NCBI GenBank assembly: GCA_910584905.1
Contig: CAJUCQ010000070.1
Coordinates: 1 to 64,000, forward strand
DNA length: 64,000 nt
Reading direction: 5' to 3'
Origin: an uncultured Muribaculaceae bacterium
GTDB taxonomy: Bacteria > Bacteroidota > Bacteroidia > Bacteroidales > Muribaculaceae
Made by a program: the position numbers and the translations under genes. The notes below the pieces were generated by a model. It did no database searches, was not told the DNA's origin, and saw only the letters and a list, made by a program, of their open reading frames with translations. Position 1 is the stretch's first letter. Each line of letters starts with the position of its first letter. Below, piece by piece: positions 15,059 to 23,197 of this stretch.

Positions 15059-18058
15059 ATGAAAAAAGGACTCATCATCTCCGCCATTACAGCCGCGTCA
15101 GTAGCGCTGGCGGCCTCCCCGCAGATCAACTCCACCGACAACCAAGGATATATGGCCCGCTCCGAAGCGATGTTCCGCAACAACAACTTCGCGGGCTGCC
15201 TCGACCAGCTGAGCCACCTCGACCGCACCGTCCTCACCGACGACGCCCGCGAAAACGCCGACTGGCTCATGGCCCAAAGCGCATACCGCGTCAGCGGGCC
15301 GAAAACCGCGATGGCATACTTCAGAGTGTTCCTCGCAAACTACCCCCAGAGCCTCCGCCGCCACGAGGCCGCCGCCCGCGTGGCCGACTGCCTCTTTGCA
15401 ATGGAGCGCTACGACCTCGCCATAAAAGCTTACGGACAGGTCGACGCCGACGCCCTCCCCGGCCACCTGCGCGAAAAACTCATATACCGCACCGCCTACT
15501 CAAATCTCCGGCAGGGATTCACCGACGAGGCCGCCGCGCTCTTCACCACCCTCGAACACAACCGCACATGGGGCAACGCCGCGCGCTTCTACCTCGGATA
15601 CATAGCCTACGACCGCCGCGACTACGACGCCGCCACGGCCCGTTTCAAAACCGTCAACACCGGCGTGATGCCCGGCACCCTCGCCGACTACTACCTCAGC
15701 CAGATTTACTTCCTGCGCGGCGAATACGGCCAAGCCCTCTCCGGCGCCCGCTCCCTCCTGCGCCGGGCAAACGACGCCGTCGACCCCTCATACACGGCCG
15801 AAGCACGGCGCATCGCCGGCGAAAGCCTCTACCGTCAGGGCAAAACATCCGAGGCCATCCCCTACCTCCGCCAATACATCGCCGAGGTCGACGCACCACG
15901 CCTCTCGGCCCTCTACATCACCGGCCTCGAAGAATATGCCGCCGGAAACTACGACGAGGCCGTGAGCCTCCTCGAACCCGTCAGCGCATCCCTCGGCAAG
16001 ACCGACAACGATGCAATGGCACAAAGCGCATACCTCTACATCGGACAAGCCCTCCACAAAAGCGACAAGACCGACGCCGCACTCATGGCCTTCGACAAAG
16101 CCCTCAAATGCGACGCTGACACGAAAGTCAGGGAAGCGGCATACTACAACTACGCCGTCGCCAAATTCGCCGGAGCATCGATTCCGTTCGGTTCCTCGGT
16201 GGCGACTTTCGAAGACTTCCTCCGCAACTACCCCGAAGGACCCTACGCCAAAGACGTTCAGGAATATCTCGTCAGCGGATACCTCGCCGACGACAACTAC
16301 GAAAAAGCCCTCGAAGGCCTCGAACGCATCCCCGTGCCGACGGCCCGCGTTCAGGAAGGAAAACAGACCGTCCTCTACACCCTCGGCGCGCGCGCCCTCG
16401 CCGACGGCAAGCCCGACCGCGCCCTCCAATACCTCACCAAAGCCGAACCCCTCGCCAAATACAACCCCGAAATAGGCGCCGAGACCGTCCTCCTCACCGC
16501 CGAGGCTCTCGCCGCCAAAGGCAACAACGGCACCGCCGTCGAACGCTTCAACGAATACCTCCGCATCACAGGCCCGCAGGCCCCCAACCGCGCCGTGGCC
16601 CTCTACGCCCTCGGATACTCCGAATTCGCCCTCAAAAACTACGACGCCGCCGAAAAAACATTCACCCGCGCCTTCGAAGCCACCGACGACAAAGCCACCC
16701 GCGCCGACATCCTCAACCGCCTCGCCGATATCCGCTACTACGCCTCGGCATTCCCCGAAGCCGCCGACCTCTACGCACGCGCATACGACGAAAACCCCTC
16801 CGCCGGCGACTATTCGCTCTTCCAGAAAGCCCTGATGCGCGGCTTCAGACGCGACTACAAAGGCAAGGAAGAAGCCCTCGAAACCTTCCGCGCCACATTC
16901 CCCACCTCCTCGCTGATGCCCGACGCCATGCTCGAACTCACCGAGGCCCTCCTGCACCAGAACCGACAGGGACGCGCCGTAGAAATCTACCGCACCCTCA
17001 CCAACGAATACCCCTCCACCTCGCAAGGCCGACAAGGCTACATCCAGATGGCCCTCACACTCCTCAACATGGGCCGGAAGACCGAAGGAATACAGGCATA
17101 CAAGGACGTAATCTCCCTCTACCCCACGTCTGAAGAAGCCGCGCAGGCCGCGACATTCCTTAAAAACATATACACCGAAGACGGCAAAGTCGACGAATAC
17201 CTCGCATTCATAAACTCCGTCGACGGCGCGCCCCGCCCCGACGAGGACGAGACCGAAGCCATGACCTTCGAAGCCGCCGAACGCGATTTCACACAAAACG
17301 GACGCACCTCGCGCCTCGAAAACTTCGTCAGCACCTACCCCGCGGCCTCACGCACGCCCCGCGCGCTGGAAATGCTCATGCGCGACGCCGACGAAAGCGG
17401 ACGCCGCGAACAGGCATACCGCTACGCCGAAGCCATTGTAAGCCGATTCCCCGACCACTCGGCCGCCGAAAGCGCCCTCATCGTCAAAGCCGAGGAAGAA
17501 TACGACATGGGCCGCGGCAACGCCGCCCTCGAATCGTGGCAGCGCCTTGAGCAGAAAGCCTCCACGCCCGAAAAAGTAAACATCGCACGCATGGGAATCA
17601 TGCGCGTGGGCCGCGACATCGCCGACTACCCGATGGTGCTCCGCGTCACCGAAGCCATCCTCAGCTCATCCGCCGCAGGCTCCGAAGCCCGCAACGAAGC
17701 CGTATTCTCCCGCGCCCTCGCCCTCGACCGCACAGGCCGCACCGACGAAGCCCGAGTCCTCTGGAAGAGCATCGCCGCCAACACCGACGACCTCTACGGC
17801 GCAAAAAGCGCCTTCGCCCTCGCCGAAAGCCTCTACGACGCCCGCGAACTCGACAAAGCCCTCGCCGCCGCGCAGGACCTCACCGGCTCAGGCACGCCCC
17901 ACAAATACTGGCTGGGCCGAGGTTTCATCCTCCTCAGCGACATATATGCCGCACAAGGCAAAGACTTCGAGGCCAAGGAATACCTCCGCGCCCTCCGCGA
18001 AAACTACCCCGGCGACGAAAGCGACATCTTCGAGATGATCGACTCGCGTCTCAACTAA
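15059..18058 (+). CDS. Exported tetratricopeptide-repeat protein
   Basis: From the ATG at 15059 the product is 999 aa and starts with a signal peptide (MKKGLIISAITAASVALAAS). The rest is almost entirely helical TPR-type repeats: ENADWLMAQSAYRVSGPKTA, ARFYLGYIAYDRRDYDAAT, ALYALGYSEFALKNYDAAEK, MQMALTLLNMGRKTEG-like units and many others, probably twenty or more. It resembles YbgF/BamD-like periplasmic TPR scaffolds but is much longer. It is followed after 31 nt by a beta-barrel gene, so the two likely form an envelope complex. The exact role is unknown. Confidence 0.85.
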   Translation: MKKGLIISAITAASVALAASPQINSTDNQGYMARSEAMFRNNNFAGCLDQLSHLDRTVLTDDARENADWLMAQSAYRVSGPKTAMAYFRVFLANYPQSLRRHEAAARVADCLFAMERYDLAIKAYGQVDADALPGHLREKLIYRTAYSNLRQGFTDEAAALFTTLEHNRTWGNAARFYLGYIAYDRRDYDAATARFKTVNTGVMPGTLADYYLSQIYFLRGEYGQALSGARSLLRRANDAVDPSYTAEARRIAGESLYRQGKTSEAIPYLRQYIAEVDAPRLSALYITGLEEYAAGNYDEAVSLLEPVSASLGKTDNDAMAQSAYLYIGQALHKSDKTDAALMAFDKALKCDADTKVREAAYYNYAVAKFAGASIPFGSSVATFEDFLRNYPEGPYAKDVQEYLVSGYLADDNYEKALEGLERIPVPTARVQEGKQTVLYTLGARALADGKPDRALQYLTKAEPLAKYNPEIGAETVLLTAEALAAKGNNGTAVERFNEYLRITGPQAPNRAVALYALGYSEFALKNYDAAEKTFTRAFEATDDKATRADILNRLADIRYYASAFPEAADLYARAYDENPSAGDYSLFQKALMRGFRRDYKGKEEALETFRATFPTSSLMPDAMLELTEALLHQNRQGRAVEIYRTLTNEYPSTSQGRQGYIQMALTLLNMGRKTEGIQAYKDVISLYPTSEEAAQAATFLKNIYTEDGKVDEYLAFINSVDGAPRPDEDETEAMTFEAAERDFTQNGRTSRLENFVSTYPAASRTPRALEMLMRDADESGRREQAYRYAEAIVSRFPDHSAAESALIVKAEEEYDMGRGNAALESWQRLEQKASTPEKVNIARMGIMRVGRDIADYPMVLRVTEAILSSSAAGSEARNEAVFSRALALDRTGRTDEARVLWKSIAANTDDLYGAKSAFALAESLYDARELDKALAAAQDLTGSGTPHKYWLGRGFILLSDIYAAQGKDFEAKEYLRALRENYPGDESDIFEMIDSRLN

Positions 18059-18089
18059 TCCCAAACAGCCCATCCACCACACTCGGAAC

Positions 18090-19877
18090 ATGAAACGCCT
18101 CAACATATTCGCCATGGCCGCCGGAGCCGCAACCATAGCCGCCGGAGCCGCCGAGCCAAACCTCCGCACCGAAATCAACGTCGACCGCACCGTCGTGCCG
18201 GTCCAGCGCCCGGCTTCCCCGCTCCACAGCGTAAGCCCCTCGATTCTCTCGCCCGAAATCGAGACCCGCACCCTCCGCCTCACCGAATACGGCGAACCCT
18301 CGGCCTTCGACAACTCCATCACCACCCTCGCCGCCGCACGCCACACCGGCCTCAAAGGCCCGAGCCCATACCGCGGATACGCCGCCGTCGGCTACTTCCC
18401 CGCCTTCAACCTCGGCGCTTCCGCCGGATACCGCTTCGTGAGCACTCAGCGCACATCGCTCGGCGCATGGCTTCAATACGACGGCTACAGCTACAAGGCC
18501 CACGGCGTCCCCGCCACCGCCGCCGGAGACCGCCCGAGCGTCAAAAACAACACCGTCACCCTCGGGGCCGACTTCGTGCAGCGCTTCGGCAAGCGCTCGC
18601 GCCTGAACGCCGCCCTCGACTACACCTACGGCGCCCTCTCCCTCCCCGTGGCCGACGCCGCAACCGCCGTATCCGCACCCCAAAGCCGGAGCATCAGCGC
18701 CTTCAACGCCACGCTCTCATTCCACTCGGGCTACGGCGCCGTGGCATGGCACGCCGGCGCCGACTTCGACCACTTCGCCCAAGGCAAGGCCCTAACCATC
18801 CCCACAGCCCGCGGACCCGTCGCCGCCGACGGCGCCTCCGAAAACCGCGCCGGATTCCGCCTCGGAGCCTTCGGCCAATTCAGCAAAGCCACCTATGTGG
18901 GCCTTGAAGCCACGGCCGACGTGCTCCACCGCTGCCGCGGCCTCCTTCTGCTCGAGACCGGAAGCCCCAACGACGCCCTCGCCTCGCCCTCGCTCCCCGT
19001 CACGGCAGGCACACCCGAAAAAACCACCTCGGCCATCATCAAGCTCATGCCCTACTTCGGCGCCAAAGGCCGCAACATGAGCGTGCGCCTCGGTCTCGAC
19101 GTCAACATCGCCACCATCAACCTCGGCAACCACCTCCACCTCGCCCCCAACGTGCTCATCGACTGGAACCCCGCCTCGACCGTAGCCGTCTACGCCCGCT
19201 TCACCGGAGGCGACAGCTTCAACTCCCTCCGCTCGATCTACTCGCGCATGGGCGCCTTTGCCCCCTCGGTGTTTGTCCACACGCCGTCCAACACCCCCGT
19301 CGCCGCCGACTTCGGCCTCAACTTCGGCCCCTTCAAAGGCGCCGCCGTCGAACTCTACGGCAGCTACGCCGCCACCCACAACGCCCTCATGCCCGTCCTC
19401 CTCGACTACGACGGCGCCACCCTCGGCACCCTCCTCAACGTCAACCTCAGCGGCTGGCGCGCCGGAGCCGCCCTCAGCTACACATGGCGCGACCGCATCA
19501 AAGCCCGCGCAAGCTTCGACATCCTCCCCCACAGCTACACCTCAGGCTTCGCCGACGCCTTCGACCGCGCCAAGACCGTGACCAAACTCGACCTCGAAGG
19601 CAAACCCGCCGACAAAATCAGCCTCGGACTCACCTACGAACTCCGCACCGGCCGCCGATACTACGCCATCCCCGTCGCCGGCGCCTCATCCCTCCTCCCG
19701 GCGCCCCGACACATGCCCAACAGCTCCGAACTCAACTTCCGAGGCTCATACGCCGTCAACGACGCCATAAGCATCAGCCTCAGCGCCGAAAACCTCCTCT
19801 GCCGACGCGCCGAAGCCCTCCCGTGGATGCCCGCCGACGCCCTCCACGGACTCCTCGGCGTTGAAGTCAAATTCTAA
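18090..19877 (+). CDS. Outer-membrane beta-barrel protein paired with the TPR protein
   Basis: The 595-aa protein has a signal peptide (MKRLNIFAMAAGAATIAAGA) and no TonB box or plug domain. Amphipathic alternating strands dominate (GYAAVGYFPAFNLGASAGYR, TSLGAWLQYDGYSYK, RTGRRYYAIPV) and the chain ends in VEVKF with a C-terminal phenylalanine, the BAM recognition signature. It resembles the barrel part of TonB-dependent receptors and may be annotated that way, but the missing plug argues for a different channel or structural role. It lies 31 nt after the TPR gene in what looks like a two-gene operon. Confidence 0.75.
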   Translation: MKRLNIFAMAAGAATIAAGAAEPNLRTEINVDRTVVPVQRPASPLHSVSPSILSPEIETRTLRLTEYGEPSAFDNSITTLAAARHTGLKGPSPYRGYAAVGYFPAFNLGASAGYRFVSTQRTSLGAWLQYDGYSYKAHGVPATAAGDRPSVKNNTVTLGADFVQRFGKRSRLNAALDYTYGALSLPVADAATAVSAPQSRSISAFNATLSFHSGYGAVAWHAGADFDHFAQGKALTIPTARGPVAADGASENRAGFRLGAFGQFSKATYVGLEATADVLHRCRGLLLLETGSPNDALASPSLPVTAGTPEKTTSAIIKLMPYFGAKGRNMSVRLGLDVNIATINLGNHLHLAPNVLIDWNPASTVAVYARFTGGDSFNSLRSIYSRMGAFAPSVFVHTPSNTPVAADFGLNFGPFKGAAVELYGSYAATHNALMPVLLDYDGATLGTLLNVNLSGWRAGAALSYTWRDRIKARASFDILPHSYTSGFADAFDRAKTVTKLDLEGKPADKISLGLTYELRTGRRYYAIPVAGASSLLPAPRHMPNSSELNFRGSYAVNDAISISLSAENLLCRRAEALPWMPADALHGLLGVEVKF

Positions 19878-19934
19878 GCCCGGCCCGCCGGAACAAGCGT
19901 TTTTTCACCCATTTTGCAAAAAAGCCGCACACGG

Positions 19935-19967
19935 TTGAGGATAATTCACGAAAAAACCGTATATTTG
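19935..19967 (+). promoter_or_regulatory. Promoter of secDF
   Basis: A -7 TATATTTG (19960-19967) lies 22 nt after a TTG (19935-19937). Transcription would start near 19974, leaving a leader of about 50 nt before the ATG at 20023. Confidence 0.65.
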
Positions 19968-20022
19968 CGAGCCGAAAAATCAACCTTGGAATTTTCAAAC
20001 AATTTTAAATCATAATTATTAC

Positions 20023-22911
20023 ATGCAAAGCAAAGGAAACTTAGGTAGCATCGTCGCCGGTGTTATTGCCGTATGCCTTGTGGTTGTATGTCTCTTCTAC
20101 CTCTCGTTCACATTCATCTCCAACAAGTACGAGAGCAACGCCGCGACATACGCCCTCACGGAAAGCGGCGACAACGATGACGCAGCCTACAATCAGGCCT
20201 ACAAGCACTACATGGACTCGCTCGGCGAAGAAAAAGTGTACTTGGGCTACTACACCCTCAACGACGTACGCAAATGGGGCCTCGGCCTCGGCCTCGACCT
20301 CAAGGGAGGCATGAACGTGATTCTTCAGGTCGACATGCCCGACATGATTCGCAGCATGAAGAGCGGCGCAACCGACTCCGTTTTCGAATCGGCCCTCGCC
20401 CGCGCCAACGCAGCCGTTGAATCCCACCAAAGCGACGACTTCGTCAGCTCCTTCATCAACGCCTACCGTGCTTCCAAGCCTCAGGCCGACTTCTCCGTCC
20501 TCTTTCAGGGCATCATCCCCTCCGGCAGCAATGACGACGCCGTCAAGGCAAGCCTCAAGGGACAGGTGAAAGACCGCGTCGACAACTCGGCTACCAACGT
20601 CCTCCGCAACCGTATCGACCAGTTTGGCGTAGTTTCGCCCAACATTCAGGTCCTTCAGGGCAAAGACGGCCAGATTCTCCTTGAGCTTCCCGGCGTCAAG
20701 GACCACGAACGCGTCCGCGACCTCCTCCAGCGCAGCGCCAACCTCGAATTCTACGAAACCTATCAGGCTCCCGAAATCCAAGGCCAGCTCAGCGCTCTCG
20801 TCGGCGCCCTCGCCACCGACTCCGTCTACAACCCCGCCGCCCTCGTCGCCGTTCTCCAGAACCCCGGCTACGGCGCAACCGTTGGCTACGCCCCCGACGC
20901 AAAGGCCATGAGCGCCGTAAACGAGCTCCTCGCCTCCAACCACGCCAAAAACATCCTTCCTTCCGACCTCAAGCTCCGCTGGGCCGTCAAGCCCACCGTC
21001 CACACCGACGCCAACGGCAAGGAAGTGAACCTCGGCTTCGCCCTCTACGCCCTCCGCGCACACGGCGGACACCCCGCCCTTGACGGCAAGGCCGTAAGCG
21101 ACGCATCGTCCAACTACGACCCCCTCCGCGGCAACGAAGTGTCCATGCGCATGAACCCGCAGGGCGCCCGCGACTGGGCACGCGTAACCCGCCAGAACAT
21201 CAACAAGCAGGTGGCAATCGTCCTCGACGACCAAGTCTACTCCGCTCCCAACGTAAATCAGGCCATCGAAGGCGGACAGTCGTCGATCACCGGCGACTTC
21301 TCCATCGAAGAAGCCCGCGACCTCGCCAACGTCCTCAAGTCAGGCAAAATGGACGCCAAAGTCCACATCATCAGCGACATGGTCGTAGGTCCCTCGCTCG
21401 GCAAGCAAGCCATTGAAGACGGCTTCACATCGTTCATCGTGGCCCTCGTGCTCCTGATGATTTTCATGTGCGTGTTCTACGGCTTCATCCCCGGCCTCAT
21501 CGCCAACGTCTGCCTCATCTGCAACCTCTTCTTCACCATCGGCATCCTCTCGTCGTTCCAAGCCGTGCTCACCATGTCCGGTATCGCCGGTATCGTGCTC
21601 TCGCTCGGCATGGCCGTCGACGCCAACGTGCTCATCTTCGAACGCACCAAAGAAGAACTCCGCGCAGGCAAGAACGTCCGCAACGCCCTCGCCGACGGCT
21701 ACTCCAATGCCTTCTCCGCAATCTTCGACTCCAACCTCACGTCGATTATCACCGGCGTAATCCTCCTCCTCTTCGGCACCGGCCCCATCAAGGGCTTCGC
21801 CACCACGCTCATCATCGGCCTCGTCTGCTCGTTCTTCACCGCCGTGTTCCTGAGCCGCCTCTTCTTCTCGTGGATCAGCCGCACCGAAGCCTTCAACAAG
21901 CTCACCTTCGCCACGCCCTTCAGCGGCAAGATGTTCGTCAACTCGCACATCAACTTCCTCGGCAAGCGCAAAGCAAGCTTCACCGCCGTGGCCGTGCTCG
22001 TGGCAATCGTTGTGGCATCCCTCTTCGTCCGCGGTCTCAACCAAGGCATCGACTTCTCCGGCGGCCGCAACTACATCGTCAAGTTCGAACAGCCCGTAAG
22101 CACCACCGAAATCCAGAACGCACTCGCTTCCGAATTCGACGGCGCATCCGTATCGGTAATCACCATCGAAAGCTCCAATCAGGTGCGCATCTCCACCAAC
22201 TACAAGATTGCAGCCGAATTCGACGGCCCCGAAACCGACAAGGAAATCACGGCAAAGCTCTATGAGGTCCTCAAGCCCTACCTCCGCGAAGGCATCACGC
22301 CCGAACAGTTCTCCACGACCGACGCCTCGCAAGGCATCGTATCGTCGCAGAAAGTAGGTCCCTCCATCGCCGACGACATGCGCACCGACGCATACATCGC
22401 CGTCATCATAGCGCTCATCGCCATGTTCCTCTACATCCTCGTGCGCTTCCGCAACGTGGCCTTCTCGCTCGGCGCCCTCGCCGCCGTAGCATTCACGGCC
22501 TTCGTGATTATCGGCTTCTACTCCATCTTCTACGGAGTGCTCCCCTTCGCTATGGAAGTTGACCAGACCTTCATCGCCGCAATCCTCACGGTTATCGGCT
22601 ATCAGATCAACGACACTGTGGTGGTATTCGACCGCGTTCGCGAAAACACGGCCCTCTACCCCAAACAGGACTTCTTCAAGACAATCAACGACTCAATCAA
22701 CACGACCCTCGGCCGCACGATCATGACCTCGTGCTCGACCATCCTCGTGCTCCTCTGCATCTTCATCCTCGGCGGCGACGCTATTCGCTCGTTCACCTTC
22801 GCGATGCTCTTCGGTGTAATCATCGGCACACTCGCCACCATCTTCGTGGCCTCGCCCGTGGCATACATCGCCGACGCCCGCCGCAACAAAGGCGCAAAGA
22901 CCGCAGCCTGA
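20023..22911 (+). CDS. secDF: Protein translocase subunit SecDF (fused)
   Basis: The 962-aa protein joins SecD and SecF in one chain, as is usual in Bacteroidetes. The SecD half has a first membrane segment near residues 9-30, the motif LGLDLKGGMNVILQVDMPD near residue 90, a periplasmic P1 region and a five-helix RND-type membrane block (GIAGIVLSLGMAVDANVLIF). The SecF half starts around 640 with GIDFSGGRNYIVKF near 675 and ends with TVIGYQINDTVVVFDRVREN and the last membrane helices. It uses the proton-motive force to complete Sec-dependent export. It stands alone between a promoter and a strong terminator. Confidence 0.97.
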   Translation: MQSKGNLGSIVAGVIAVCLVVVCLFYLSFTFISNKYESNAATYALTESGDNDDAAYNQAYKHYMDSLGEEKVYLGYYTLNDVRKWGLGLGLDLKGGMNVILQVDMPDMIRSMKSGATDSVFESALARANAAVESHQSDDFVSSFINAYRASKPQADFSVLFQGIIPSGSNDDAVKASLKGQVKDRVDNSATNVLRNRIDQFGVVSPNIQVLQGKDGQILLELPGVKDHERVRDLLQRSANLEFYETYQAPEIQGQLSALVGALATDSVYNPAALVAVLQNPGYGATVGYAPDAKAMSAVNELLASNHAKNILPSDLKLRWAVKPTVHTDANGKEVNLGFALYALRAHGGHPALDGKAVSDASSNYDPLRGNEVSMRMNPQGARDWARVTRQNINKQVAIVLDDQVYSAPNVNQAIEGGQSSITGDFSIEEARDLANVLKSGKMDAKVHIISDMVVGPSLGKQAIEDGFTSFIVALVLLMIFMCVFYGFIPGLIANVCLICNLFFTIGILSSFQAVLTMSGIAGIVLSLGMAVDANVLIFERTKEELRAGKNVRNALADGYSNAFSAIFDSNLTSIITGVILLLFGTGPIKGFATTLIIGLVCSFFTAVFLSRLFFSWISRTEAFNKLTFATPFSGKMFVNSHINFLGKRKASFTAVAVLVAIVVASLFVRGLNQGIDFSGGRNYIVKFEQPVSTTEIQNALASEFDGASVSVITIESSNQVRISTNYKIAAEFDGPETDKEITAKLYEVLKPYLREGITPEQFSTTDASQGIVSSQKVGPSIADDMRTDAYIAVIIALIAMFLYILVRFRNVAFSLGALAAVAFTAFVIIGFYSIFYGVLPFAMEVDQTFIAAILTVIGYQINDTVVVFDRVRENTALYPKQDFFKTINDSINTTLGRTIMTSCSTILVLLCIFILGGDAIRSFTFAMLFGVIIGTLATIFVASPVAYIADARRNKGAKTAA

Positions 22912-22934
22912 ATCGCTGACACATGACATCCCCC

Positions 22935-22970
22935 GCGGGGCCGCGAGACCACTCTCGCGGCCCCGCTTTC
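22935..22970 (+). terminator. Intrinsic terminator after secDF
   Basis: A 14-bp perfect GC-rich stem (22935-22948 with 22953-22966) with a 4-nt loop is followed by TTTC. It lies 23 nt after the secDF stop codon. Confidence 0.85.
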
Positions 22971-23100
22971 ATTCCCACCACTCCCCCGGGATTTGCCCTC
23001 GCCCGACAGCCCCGGCGTTAACTCATATCGGCGGACGGGGTCTGAAAAGTTTTGACATTGCAATAAGATGCGTCAGCCGCAAGGATTTTAGCGCCGCTTA

Positions 23101-23131
23101 TTGAATATTTGTCCGAAAATCACTAATTTTG
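23101..23131 (+). promoter_or_regulatory. Promoter of pheT
   Basis: TTG (23101-23103) and -7 TAATTTTG (23124-23131) are separated by 20 nt. The leader from about 23138 to the ATG at 23198 contains a 9-bp dyad (23142-23160). Confidence 0.75.
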
Positions 23132-23141
23132 CACTTTATTA

Positions 23142-23160
23142 GGAGCGGACCGTCCGCTCC
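23142..23160. repeat. Dyad in the pheT leader
   Basis: GGAGCGGAC and GTCCGCTCC are perfect inverted 9-mers around a single C. It begins about five bases after the predicted transcription start, so it could be a protein-binding site. As RNA the one-base loop is too tight, so only an inner-frayed hairpin could form. I see no T-box or leader-peptide pattern. Confidence 0.5.
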
Positions 23161-23197
23161 CCCGAAACAACGCGCGTAATTTATACATCTCATTGCA

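Noticed and set aside
15788..17296. 502-aa minus-strand frame opposite the TPR gene
   Set aside because: It lies wholly inside the TPR gene, is Val/Gly/Glu-rich, and is a codon-bias artefact.
18090..19877. Classical TonB-dependent receptor
   Set aside because: There is no TonB box or plug domain, so I only call it a beta-barrel protein.
20041..21234. 397-aa minus-strand frame opposite secDF
   Set aside because: Shadow of secDF with no motif.
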